A model generated the notes under the pieces. It was not told where the DNA came from. It saw only the letters and a program-made list of their open reading frames with translations, and did no database searches. DNA of 64,000 nucleotides from Clostridium_AI sp002297865. Lineage in GTDB: Bacteria; Bacillota; Clostridia; Lachnospirales; Lachnospiraceae. Positions 8,434-17,191 of this stretch are shown here, piece after piece. Within the stretch, counting starts at the first letter, position 1; the number at the start of each line of letters is the position of its first letter. The translations under genes were made by a program, and so were the position numbers. The stretch covers positions 19,606-83,605 of the forward strand of contig CALFNR010000143.1 in NCBI GenBank assembly GCA_937903005.1. The letters run 5' to 3'.

Positions 8434-11400
8434 ATGACGAAGTTTTGCGTGAAAAAACCCTATTTTATTGTAGTAGCGGTTGTAATTGTTTTAACAATTG
8501 GTGCAGTCAGTTTAAGCAAAATGCAGACCGATATGTTACCAGATTTAGAGATGCCATATATGGCAGTTATTACGACAGAAGCAGGGGCATCCCCTGAAAA
8601 GGTAGAGAATGATATCACCAGTACCATGGAAAGTACGTTAGGAACCATTAGTGGAGTGGAGACCGTATCAAGTACTTCGGCGAATAATTATGGAATGGTC
8701 ATGTTAGAATTTGCAGAAGATACCGATATGGAGGCGGCGCTTGTACGTGTGTCCAAAGCGGTTAGTTCCATGGAATTGCCAGATGGATGCGGGACTCCCA
8801 ATATCATGGAAGTAAGTACGGATATGGTTGCTACCATGTATGCGAGTGTCAATTATAAAGGGAAAGACATCAAGGAATTATCTACATTTACTGAGAAGGT
8901 TGTAAAACCATATTTGGAACGCCAGGAAGGTGTGGCAAGTGTGACAGCCAATGGCATGGTGAAAGATTCGGTTGAAATTCGGCTAAATCAAAAGAAGATT
9001 GATAAAGTAAATGATAAAATATTAGCTCACGTCAATAGCAAGTTAGCAGACGCCAGCAAGAAGATTGAAGATGCGGAGAAAGATTTAGAAAGTGGAAAGA
9101 GTCAGCTAGCGAGTCAGGAAAAAGAGCTTGGCAATAAGCAGGAAGAAACTAACAAGCAACTATCCGAGGCGTCAACCAAGCTTTCCAAAGCACAGGCTAC
9201 CAAGGCAGCTTATGAATCAACTTTAAGCAGCTTGAAAGCCAGTGAAAGCGCTCTGTTAGCAGAGAAAAATGCTTATAAGGAAGCAAAAGCAGAAGAAAAC
9301 TACAAGGCACTTAATGTAGCATTTGCCCAGTTTAACAAAAACCTTGGAAAGATTGCACAGCAGAACGATGTTTCGATTCCAGCAAATGTAAAGGATGCCA
9401 TTGACAACCCTAAAAAGTTATCTGGTTTTATAAAATGGATGAAGCAGATCGGACAGGAAGATCAGGTTAAGGCACTGGATGGGGCTACACTTGAAAAACT
9501 GTATCAGATCGTGGAAGTTAGAATTCCTCAGATTGATACGGAACTTGGTAATCTAAAAGTAAAGATTCAGGCAGCAGAAGCAGTGTTAAAATCTGTGAAT
9601 GATAAAATGGCTGGATTAGATGAGAAACAGTCACAGACAATGGAAGCAGGATATTCTGCATCTGCAGGATTTGGTGCAGGGCAAGCACAGATTGCATCAG
9701 GAAAACAGCAGATGCAAAAGGCAGAAGAGGAGTTAAAATCTGCAAAAGAAAAGCTGGAAGAGTCTAAAAAGGCTACCCTAGAGAATGCCAATATTGATGC
9801 ACTGGTTAGTACAGAGACGTTATCGGCAATGCTTACGGCACAGAATTTCTCCATGCCAGCAGGGTATATTGACGATAAAGACGACAATCAGTGGTTAGTA
9901 GAAGTTGGAGAACAGTTTAAAACGGCGAACCAGCTATCAAAGCTGGTATTAACTAAGATAGATGGTGTAGGTTCTATTAAAGTATCAGATGTTGCCAATG
10001 TTGTAACCGTTGACAATCAAGGAGAAAGTTATACGAAGATAAATGGAGAAGATGCTGTTTTGTTATCCGTTTTCAAATCTAGTACTGCAAGTACCAGCAC
10101 TGTATCTAAGAAGATTTTATCAGCATTTAATAAATTAGAAAAGAAATATGAAGGTCTTGAGTTAAATTCCATGATGAACCAGGGTGAATATATTTCTACA
10201 ATTTTAGATAGTGTATTACAAAGTATTTTGCTTGGAGCACTCCTTGCGATTATCGTACTCGCACTGTTTTTAAAGGATGTAAGGCCGACCTTTGTTGTTG
10301 CGTTCAGTATTCCGTTTAGTGTTTTATTTGCAATTATTATTATGTATTTTACAGGCATCAATTTAAATGTTATGTCACTGGCAGGACTTTGCATCGGTAT
10401 TGGAATGTTAGTGGATAACTCTATTGTTGTTATGGAAAATATCTATCGTTTGCGTCATAAGGGAATTCCAGCAGCACAGGCAGCAGTACAAGGCGCGAAA
10501 CAAGTAGCTGGGCCGATTATTGCTTCTACTATTACTACGATTTGTGTATTCCTTCCAATGGTTTATACAACGGGGATGGTAAGCCAGCTGCTCGTGCCAT
10601 TTGCGTTTACAATCTCTTATGCTTTGATTGCTTCTTTAATCGTTGCATTGACAGTTGTACCGACTATGGGTTCCGTCATGTTAAAAACAACGAAAGAAAA
10701 GAATCACAAGTTCTTTGACGGAGTGAAAGAAGCATATGGAAAAGCATTAGGATTCTGTTTAAGATTTAAGATTGTTCCCCTTGCAATTGCTGTTGTTTTG
10801 CTTGTTCTTAGTATTATTCAGACTTCACGTACCGGTTTAGTTATGATGGATGATATGGATAGTAATCAGATTTCCATCAGCATGACATTAGATAAAGATG
10901 TGAAGCAGGATGTTGCATACAAAACAGCGGATGAAGTAATGAATGCAGTTCTTTCCGTGGACGGTATTGCAAAAGTTGGTGCATTAGATGGGAATGCAGG
11001 AATGTTAGCTGCTCAGACTGGTTCCACAGATAATTATTCTACCTTCCAGTTTAACGTACTGACCGATGATAACATTAAAACGATTAAACAGTTCCGTAGA
11101 ATCAAAAAAGATATGGAAGAGAAGACAAAGGATATTAAGTGTGAAAAGCTTACTATCTCTACTTCAGCCATGGGAGATATGTCTGCCTTAACAGGCGGTG
11201 GAGTAACCGTGAATATCTTTGGTGAAGAGCAGGATAAGTTAATATCTATCAGCCAGGATATTATGAAGATGATGGATAAAGTAGATGGTCTTGAAAATGC
11301 TACCAATGGCATTGACGAAAGTGATAAACTAATTCATCTTAAGATTAATAAAAATAAGGCTGCAGAAAAAGGCTTAACGGTAGCACAGATTTTCCAAGAA

Positions 11401-12366
11401 GTTGCGAAACACATATCGACGGAAAAGAAAGCAGTTACACTGAGCATGGATAGTGTCGATGTGGATGTTAATATTGTAAATAAAAACAATCCATTAACCT
11501 ATGAAAATATTATGGATATGCCAATCGAAGCAAAGACTAAGGATAGCGAAGGTCAGGATGTAACCAAAACATACAAGCTTTCTCAATTTGCAAAAAAGGT
11601 AGATGGATATACATTAAGTAGTATTACAAGAGAGAATCAGACTAGATATCTGGCTGTTACAGCAGAGACCAAGGACGGAGAGAATGCAACATTATTGTCT
11701 AGAGAATTACAGAAGAAATTAGATAAATACGAAGCACCAGAGGGCTACACAATTGAGATGGCAGGAGAATCTACTCAGGTTATGGAGATGGTGAATCAGA
11801 TGCTTCAGGCTCTTGCATTGGGATTTTTGTTAATTTACTTGGTAATGGTTGCACAGTTCCAGAGTTTCTTATCACCATTTATTATTATCTTTACGGTTCC
11901 TTTGGCCTTCACAGGCGGTATCATTGGATTAATGTTGTTTGGACAGTCAATATCCGCTATTGCCCTAATGGGATTCATGATTCTAATGGGAACGGTCGTA
12001 AATAACGGTATTGTATTTGTAGATTACACCAATCAGTTACGTATACAGGGCGTAGAGAAACATACGGCGTTAATTGCAACAGGAAAAACACGTATGAGAC
12101 CAATCCTGATGACTGCCTTAACCACTATTTTATCTATGAGTGTTATGGTGTTTTCGCAGGATGCTGGAAATGCAATGCAGAAAGGTATGGCCATTGTCGT
12201 AAGTGTAGGTTTGCTTTATGCAACGCTCATGACGCTGTTCATCGTTCCGGTTATGTATGATATCTTGTATCGTCATAGTCCAAAGGTTGTAGATGTAGGT
12301 GATGATTTAGATGAGATGCCAGATGAAACAGAAGATTTAATGGTTGTGATGACAGAGAAGAAATAG
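8434..12366 (+). CDS. RND superfamily transporter (AcrB-like) with coiled-coil insertion
   Basis: A 1310-residue proton-driven RND permease, by family a drug, lipid or metabolite exporter. The start is ATG 8434, eleven bases after AAGGAG. The in-frame GTG 8425 is too close to the site. The first membrane helix begins near residue 10. Two RND halves are seen, each with a cluster of about five helices after its extracytoplasmic domain. Family motifs include LCIGIGMLVDNSIVVMENIY in half one (with the buried Asp) and FMILMGTVVNNGIVFVDYTN in half two (Asp replaced by Asn). AcrB is about 1050 residues. The excess here is a block at about residues 195-450, rich in Lys, Glu, Ala and Gln heptads (coiled coil), splitting the first porter domain before MLTAQNFSMPAGY. 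No adaptor or outer-membrane partner gene is next to it, as expected for a single-membrane organism. Confidence 0.9.
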   Translation: MTKFCVKKPYFIVVAVVIVLTIGAVSLSKMQTDMLPDLEMPYMAVITTEAGASPEKVENDITSTMESTLGTISGVETVSSTSANNYGMVMLEFAEDTDMEAALVRVSKAVSSMELPDGCGTPNIMEVSTDMVATMYASVNYKGKDIKELSTFTEKVVKPYLERQEGVASVTANGMVKDSVEIRLNQKKIDKVNDKILAHVNSKLADASKKIEDAEKDLESGKSQLASQEKELGNKQEETNKQLSEASTKLSKAQATKAAYESTLSSLKASESALLAEKNAYKEAKAEENYKALNVAFAQFNKNLGKIAQQNDVSIPANVKDAIDNPKKLSGFIKWMKQIGQEDQVKALDGATLEKLYQIVEVRIPQIDTELGNLKVKIQAAEAVLKSVNDKMAGLDEKQSQTMEAGYSASAGFGAGQAQIASGKQQMQKAEEELKSAKEKLEESKKATLENANIDALVSTETLSAMLTAQNFSMPAGYIDDKDDNQWLVEVGEQFKTANQLSKLVLTKIDGVGSIKVSDVANVVTVDNQGESYTKINGEDAVLLSVFKSSTASTSTVSKKILSAFNKLEKKYEGLELNSMMNQGEYISTILDSVLQSILLGALLAIIVLALFLKDVRPTFVVAFSIPFSVLFAIIIMYFTGINLNVMSLAGLCIGIGMLVDNSIVVMENIYRLRHKGIPAAQAAVQGAKQVAGPIIASTITTICVFLPMVYTTGMVSQLLVPFAFTISYALIASLIVALTVVPTMGSVMLKTTKEKNHKFFDGVKEAYGKALGFCLRFKIVPLAIAVVLLVLSIIQTSRTGLVMMDDMDSNQISISMTLDKDVKQDVAYKTADEVMNAVLSVDGIAKVGALDGNAGMLAAQTGSTDNYSTFQFNVLTDDNIKTIKQFRRIKKDMEEKTKDIKCEKLTISTSAMGDMSALTGGGVTVNIFGEEQDKLISISQDIMKMMDKVDGLENATNGIDESDKLIHLKINKNKAAEKGLTVAQIFQEVAKHISTEKKAVTLSMDSVDVDVNIVNKNNPLTYENIMDMPIEAKTKDSEGQDVTKTYKLSQFAKKVDGYTLSSITRENQTRYLAVTAETKDGENATLLSRELQKKLDKYEAPEGYTIEMAGESTQVMEMVNQMLQALALGFLLIYLVMVAQFQSFLSPFIIIFTVPLAFTGGIIGLMLFGQSISAIALMGFMILMGTVVNNGIVFVDYTNQLRIQGVEKHTALIATGKTRMRPILMTALTTILSMSVMVFSQDAGNAMQKGMAIVVSVGLLYATLMTLFIVPVMYDILYRHSPKVVDVGDDLDEMPDETEDLMVVMTEKK

Positions 12367-12385
12367 AATAAGATAGAGTAAAACA

Positions 12386-12414
12386 GGGAGCAGACAAAAA
12401 ATCTGTTCCCTTTT
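12386..12414 (+). terminator. Terminator after RND transporter
   Basis: GGGAGCAGA at 12386-12394 pairs with TCTGTTCCC at 12402-12410 (one G-T pair), then T4. The following stretch to 12643 is AT-rich and shows nothing clear. Confidence 0.8.
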
Positions 12415-12643
12415 ATTTCGGGGAGAGTAGGACATTTTTCCTATCCGTGTAAGTGACAAGAAATATTGTAAATGATATTGGTATCTGTTAAAATATTAGT
12501 ATGTTTATTTAGAAAACTATATCTTAAGAAAGAATCAAACTATTAATTGTCGTTAACATCATTTCAAGCATATCACAGCAAAATTCATACTATAAAAAAG
12601 AATAGACATAAGTAAACTTTAATAGAAGAATGGGGAATTACGA

Positions 12644-14281
12644 ATGAAAATGGAAAAACATTTAGAGTATCCGAATTCCTCTCTCTATGATTTTGTAGCC
12701 AGCCGTGCAGTTGGACATGAGAAGAATTATGTATTAGAATACTGTTCACGAAAGATTACATATCAGGAGTGGAGTGATGCTGTAACCCAGTGTGCCAAGG
12801 CACTAACTGTAATGGGAGTGAAAAAAGGGGAGGCGGTTTCGGTTTGCCTGCCTAATATACCACAGGCAGTTATTCTGTTTTATGCTATCAATAAAATAGG
12901 TGCGATTGTGAATATGATACATCCGCTTTCAGCAGAAGCGGAGATTTCCTACTACTTATCCCTTTCAGATAGCCAAATTATATTTGTATCCGACAAGTTG
13001 GAGGGAAAGATTAATTTAGCTGGCATGCCACTAAAGCATATTATATTTGTATCATCAGAGGAATATATGCCAAGACAGGTCAAGCTAAGGCTTCGATTGT
13101 CTAGTGGACATAAGAAAGAAAAAATGAAGAGTGAACAAAGCTGGACTTATTTTATGAATTTGGCTCATAAATGCGACGTAGAACCAGAGTATCATGGAAC
13201 CGGAAGTGATACGGCTGTCATTCTATACAGTGGTGGGACGACTGGAAAGCCAAAGGGAATTTTATTAACGAATATGAATTTTAATGCGTTGGCTTTGCAG
13301 AGCATAGATGCGTGCGGATGTTTGGAGCGAGGAGATCGCGTACTGGCTGTTATGCCATTGTTTCATGGATTTGGACTTGGAGTATGCATTCATACTACCT
13401 TCGTTTTGGGTGGGGTAGCTATCCTTTTGCCTAGGTATAACCCAGAGACATTTTTAAAGAATATTGTAAAACAAAAAGTAAATGTAGTTGCTTCCGTTCC
13501 AGCAATTTATGAAAATCTTCTATTGCAAGATAAATATAAGATTCAAGATCTGTCTTTTATCAAATGTATCATTGCGGGTGGAGATTCCTTATCACCCAGT
13601 ACCAAAAGAAAGCTAGATAGAATTCTAAGTGAGCATGGGAGCAGGGCAACTGTTCGTGTGGGATATGGGTTAACGGAAAGTGTAACAGGATGTTGTCTGA
13701 TGCCAGAAGGCTGTACAAAGTTTAATAGTGTAGGAATCCCATACGCAGATACATATATCAAAATAATAAATCCTGTTACGGAAGAAGAGATGCCCCCTGG
13801 AAAAAGTGGTGAAATTGTTTTACGAGGACCTTCTGTTATGAAGGGGTATCTAGGTGAGAAGAGAGAAACAAGACTTGTGTTACGAAGACATGCAGATGGT
13901 GAAATATGGCTTCACACAGGCGATCTTGGGTATCAAGATGAAGAAGGATATATCTACTTTAGACAAAGACTAAAGAGAATGATAGTATCCAATGGGTATA
14001 ATATTTATCCGGAGATGATAGAAAATGTGATAAATAGCTGTCATGATGTATTTATGTGTGCAGTTGTAGGGGTACCAGATAAGCGCAGGGGAGAACGGGT
14101 AAAAGCATTTATTGTACCAAAGAATTTAGAATGTAATAAGACGAGGTTAAAGCTGGAATTATTGGAATTGTGTGAAAAAAATATAGCACGATATGCGATA
14201 CCAAAGGATTTTGTGTTTTTAGAAAAGCTACCATTAACGGTTGTTGGAAAAATAGCTTATCATAAATTAATAACATTATAA
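12644..14281 (+). CDS. Acyl-CoA ligase, AMP-binding family
   Basis: A 545-residue adenylate-forming enzyme expected to activate a fatty or aromatic carboxylic acid with ATP and pass it to CoA. It has the full family set: the phosphate loop YSGGTTGKPKG near residue 195, the YGLTES adenine-site motif, the HTGDLGYQDEEGY motif, the hinge RLKRMIVSNGYNIYPEMIEN, and the C-terminal catalytic lysine in PLTVVGKIAYHK. Length is normal for a stand-alone CoA ligase and no carrier domain follows. The N-terminus is MKMEKHLEYP; starting at the second Met (12650) is equally possible because the ribosome site (GGGGAA) is weak. It is a single-gene unit with its own terminator. Exact substrate is unknown. Confidence 0.85.
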   Translation: MKMEKHLEYPNSSLYDFVASRAVGHEKNYVLEYCSRKITYQEWSDAVTQCAKALTVMGVKKGEAVSVCLPNIPQAVILFYAINKIGAIVNMIHPLSAEAEISYYLSLSDSQIIFVSDKLEGKINLAGMPLKHIIFVSSEEYMPRQVKLRLRLSSGHKKEKMKSEQSWTYFMNLAHKCDVEPEYHGTGSDTAVILYSGGTTGKPKGILLTNMNFNALALQSIDACGCLERGDRVLAVMPLFHGFGLGVCIHTTFVLGGVAILLPRYNPETFLKNIVKQKVNVVASVPAIYENLLLQDKYKIQDLSFIKCIIAGGDSLSPSTKRKLDRILSEHGSRATVRVGYGLTESVTGCCLMPEGCTKFNSVGIPYADTYIKIINPVTEEEMPPGKSGEIVLRGPSVMKGYLGEKRETRLVLRRHADGEIWLHTGDLGYQDEEGYIYFRQRLKRMIVSNGYNIYPEMIENVINSCHDVFMCAVVGVPDKRRGERVKAFIVPKNLECNKTRLKLELLELCEKNIARYAIPKDFVFLEKLPLTVVGKIAYHKLITL

Positions 14282-14296
14282 AAAAGGATTTAGTAA

Positions 14297-14331
14297 AAAG
14301 CGTCTTGGTAAATTAATATCCAAGGCGCTTT
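14297..14331. terminator. Bidirectional terminator
   Basis: AAAGCGTCTTGG at 14297-14308 pairs with CCAAGGCGCTTT at 14320-14331 (one G-T pair). A-rich before and T-rich after, so it can stop transcription from both the acyl-CoA ligase gene and the converging Cys-rich gene. Confidence 0.8.
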
Positions 14332-14350
14332 CATAATTTACAAGAGAGTA

Positions 14351-14521
14351 TTACTTCACATTTTCTCCGCCAGGGCCATCACGTCGATCTCTTGAAGACT
14401 CTGGTAATGGTTCTACATTATCATACTTGGTTTGCTTTTTTGGAGAGTCTTCTCCACATGAACAGCCACCGCAGCTTCCACAGCCGTTTGTCACCTTTGT
14501 TAAGTTAATTTCATCCTTCAT
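14351..14521 (-). CDS. Cys-rich mini-protein (56 aa)
   Basis: A small minus-strand protein starting at the ATG complementary to 14519-14521, with an upstream AAAGGTTGGTGA that can act as ribosome site. The sequence opens MKDEINLTKVTN, then carries a tight cluster GCGSCGGCSCGED with cysteines 14, 17, 20 and 22, and ends in a charged, disordered tail. The spacing C-x2-C-x2-C-x-C suggests metal (Zn or Fe-S) or thiol chemistry. It is transcribed divergently from a thioredoxin reductase-like flavoprotein across 172 bases, so a redox role is a reasonable inference but nothing more. It could also be a precursor of a modified peptide, though no modifying enzyme is adjacent. Confidence 0.6.
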   Translation of the reverse strand: MKDEINLTKVTNGCGSCGGCSCGEDSPKKQTKYDNVEPLPESSRDRRDGPGGENVK

Positions 14522-14693
14522 GACAGTCACCAACCTTTCGATACTAGCATGTGTTAGAAAACAAAAAGCTATGTAAACCAAAAAATAGTAGATTATTATT
14601 GTAAAATTATTTACAAAATAAAAAGGAGACAATTGCAATCTAGGATACATTATGTGAAAATAGTATACGAAACAGTTGATTGGAGGATTAAAA

Positions 14694-15569
14694 ATGGAAC
14701 GATTTGATATAGCGATTATTGGAAGTGGTCCCGCTGGCATATCGGCAGCCATTAACGCAAAAGTGAGAAATAAAAGTATCATTGTATTTGGGCATAAAGA
14801 AATGAGCACCAAGTTAGCAAAGGCACATGAGATTAATAATTATCTTGGCTTTTATCATAAGAGTGGAGAAGAAATGAAGAACATATTTCTTGAACACGCA
14901 GGTCAAATGGGAGTTGAGATAACAGAAGCAAGGGTAACGAATATTTATGAAATGGGTGGCTGCTATTCAATTCTTGCCAATAATGAGATTTATGAAGCTG
15001 CTTCTATTATTTTAGCAACAGGAGTGAACTTTGGAAAACCAATTAAAGGAGAAGAGGAACTATTAGGAAGAGGAGTTAGCTATTGTGCTACCTGTGACGC
15101 ACCTCTATACAAGGGAAAAGAGGTTACTATCATCGCTTACAATAAGCATGAAGAGGCGGAAGCGGATTATGTAGCAGATCTTGCATCTAAAGTAACGTAC
15201 ATTCCTATGTATAAAGAGGAAGTGGAAGTAAAGGATTCTATTGAAGTAATCCGTGATATCCCAGTTGAAATTGTTGGAGAGAATACGGTGGAAAAGTTAA
15301 TTCTAAAAAACACTGAAATTAACACGGCGGCTGTTTTTATATTACGAGATAGTGTTTCACCAGGCCAGTTAGTGCCAGGTCTTGCCTTAGATAAGAATCA
15401 CGTTGCAGTGGACATTTACATGAAGACAAATCTTCCGGGATGTTTTGCAGCAGGAGATATTGCAGGAAAACCATACCAGTATATTAAAGCTGCAGGACAA
15501 GGAAATATTGCAGCGTTGTCCGCCGTTGGTTATCTTGATGAGTTAAAAAGACAAACAAAAGAACAGTGA
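14694..15569 (+). CDS. Thioredoxin reductase-like flavoprotein lacking NADPH motif
   Basis: A 291-residue FAD protein of the low-molecular-weight thioredoxin reductase fold. The start is ATG 14694, seven bases after GGAGG. The frame is open from 14676 without a site. It has the N-terminal FAD motif GSGPAGISAAINA, the redox pair CATC (C131/C134) in SYCATCDAPLYKG, and the C-terminal FAD motif CFAAGDIAGKPYQYIKAAGQG. The central domain begins EVTIIAYNKHEEAEADYV instead of the GxGxxA/S and HRR motifs that bind NADPH. By family knowledge, clostridial ferredoxin-dependent flavin thioredoxin reductases (FFTR) show this loss, so reduction by ferredoxin is my inference. It is divergent from the Cys-rich mini-protein. 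A glutaredoxin/thioredoxin partner is not in the window. Confidence 0.8.
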   Translation: MERFDIAIIGSGPAGISAAINAKVRNKSIIVFGHKEMSTKLAKAHEINNYLGFYHKSGEEMKNIFLEHAGQMGVEITEARVTNIYEMGGCYSILANNEIYEAASIILATGVNFGKPIKGEEELLGRGVSYCATCDAPLYKGKEVTIIAYNKHEEAEADYVADLASKVTYIPMYKEEVEVKDSIEVIRDIPVEIVGENTVEKLILKNTEINTAAVFILRDSVSPGQLVPGLALDKNHVAVDIYMKTNLPGCFAAGDIAGKPYQYIKAAGQGNIAALSAVGYLDELKRQTKEQ

Positions 15570-15587
15570 GAAATTCTGCTTACACAT

Positions 15588-15638
15588 AAATCCCGTCTTT
15601 CTGGTTATAGTAAATATATACAGAAAGGCGGGATTTTT
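15588..15638 (+). terminator. Terminator hairpin that also covers the next ribosome site
   Basis: AAATCCCGTCTTTCTG at 15588-15603 pairs over 16 positions (one G-T pair) with CAGAAAGGCGGGATTT at 15621-15636, followed by TT and immediately the ATG of the next gene. The 3' arm contains the only purine-rich site (AAAGGCGGGA) available for that gene. Confidence 0.75.
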
Positions 15639-17117
15639 ATGTTTGAATCAATCTGGAATGAAATTAAGATAGATAGGAGATCATCTCTAAAAGAAAATTT
15701 AAAAGCAGAAGTTGTAATCATTGGAGGGGGACTTACAGGAATTTTGATTGCATATTATTTACAAAACAACGGAAAAAAACCAGTTGTTTTAGAGGCAGAT
15801 AGGATCGGGCAAGGGATGACTTTAAATACAACAGCTAAAATCACATCTCAGCATAATCTCATCTATAAGGAATTATGGGACAAGTTTGGAGCGGAAAAGG
15901 CGAAAGAATATGCAATGTATAATGAGCGGGCGATTGATGAATATGAGAAAATTATAAAGAAAGAGCATATTGATTGTAATTTTGAACGAATCGACTCGTT
16001 TGTCTATAGTTTGCAAGATACAGAGCAATTAGAAGAGGAAGTAAGTGCTGCAAAGCGTGTAGGGATCAATGCTTCTTATACAAAGGATACAGCCTTGCCA
16101 TTTCAAGTAACGGGAGCTGTTAAATTTCCCAATCAAGCACAGTTTCATCCAATTAAATTCTTAAAAGCCATAGCAGATAAAGTGACTATATACGAACATA
16201 CTGCACTAGAAGGAAAAAGAGGAGAGCATATATTAAAAGTCTGTTCCGTTCAGGAGGATGGAACAGAAAAGATGCTCGAAGTAGAAGCGGGTATTGTAAT
16301 ATGGGCAAATCACTATCCAATTGAAAAAATTAAAGGATTATATTCCCTTAGAATGTATCAAGAGAGAGAAAATGTTGTGGTAGCGAAAGCAAGTGATGCG
16401 CTGCCATATGGAATGTATGTAGCTGCCAACAATACAGGGTATTCCTTTCGAAAATATAAAGACTATGTGATTATTGCAGGACAGAATCATAGGCCAGGTG
16501 TTCAGTTAGAACAAAACTCCATTGAAGACTTAGAAGAGGCAGTGAAGCATTATTATAAGGATTCAGAGATATGTTACCATATGGCGAACCAAGATTGTAT
16601 TACGCTGGATAAGGTCCCTTACATTGGACATTTTACACCAGGGACAGAAAATGTTTATATTGCCACAGGGTTTAATAAATGGGGAATGTCTCATGCAATG
16701 GTGGCGGCAATGATTTTGACAGAGATGATATGCGAGGGAGAAGAAAAAAAGGATTCCATCTTTAATCCAGCCAGATTTGTAGCAAAAGGATCGAAAGAAG
16801 AGTGGAAAGAACACTTGACATCTGTGATTCATCATTTTAAATTACAGAAAATTCATTTTGAAAATGAAGCTATGAAAGAAATCAAACCAGGATGTGGGGC
16901 AATTATCAAAGAACATGGTAAAAAAATTGCAGTGTATCATGATATAATGGGAGAATTTCATTGTTTTTCAGCTAGGTGTCCACACTTAGGCTGTGTACTA
17001 GAATGGAATCAAGAAGAACGTTCTTTTGATTGCCCTTGCCATGGTTCACGTTTTACGTTTACGGGAGAGTTGATTAATGGTCCAGCAAAAGATGATCTGA
17101 AAGAGGTTGATAAGTAA
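15639..17117 (+). CDS. FAD-dependent oxidoreductase with C-terminal Rieske domain
   Basis: A 492-residue fusion. Residues about 20-390 form a DAO-type (glycine oxidase-like) FAD domain with the dinucleotide motif VVIIGGGLTGILIAYYLQ and a C-terminal NVYIATGFNKWGMSHAM. Residues about 405-492 form a Rieske [2Fe-2S] domain with C447, H449, C465 and H468 in CPHLGCVLEW and FDCPCHGSRF. This architecture is known in Firmicutes as a family of predicted soluble oxidoreductases with unestablished substrate, electron flow between FAD and the iron-sulfur cluster being likely. No signal peptide is visible. ATG 15639 follows directly on the T tail of a hairpin that buries its ribosome site. The neighbour upstream is the thioredoxin reductase-like gene in the same direction. 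Confidence 0.85.
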   Translation: MFESIWNEIKIDRRSSLKENLKAEVVIIGGGLTGILIAYYLQNNGKKPVVLEADRIGQGMTLNTTAKITSQHNLIYKELWDKFGAEKAKEYAMYNERAIDEYEKIIKKEHIDCNFERIDSFVYSLQDTEQLEEEVSAAKRVGINASYTKDTALPFQVTGAVKFPNQAQFHPIKFLKAIADKVTIYEHTALEGKRGEHILKVCSVQEDGTEKMLEVEAGIVIWANHYPIEKIKGLYSLRMYQERENVVVAKASDALPYGMYVAANNTGYSFRKYKDYVIIAGQNHRPGVQLEQNSIEDLEEAVKHYYKDSEICYHMANQDCITLDKVPYIGHFTPGTENVYIATGFNKWGMSHAMVAAMILTEMICEGEEKKDSIFNPARFVAKGSKEEWKEHLTSVIHHFKLQKIHFENEAMKEIKPGCGAIIKEHGKKIAVYHDIMGEFHCFSARCPHLGCVLEWNQEERSFDCPCHGSRFTFTGELINGPAKDDLKEVDK

Positions 17118-17191
17118 TAAATTACCAGTACCCTACTTCTATTGTTTTGTCGAAATATAAGATATAAAGCAAGCATTAGGAGAGACAAATA

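Noticed and set aside
14522..14812. Upstream extension of the Cys-rich minus-strand frame
   Set aside because: It runs across the divergent promoter region and into the flavoprotein gene; the internal ATG at 14521 has a better ribosome site.
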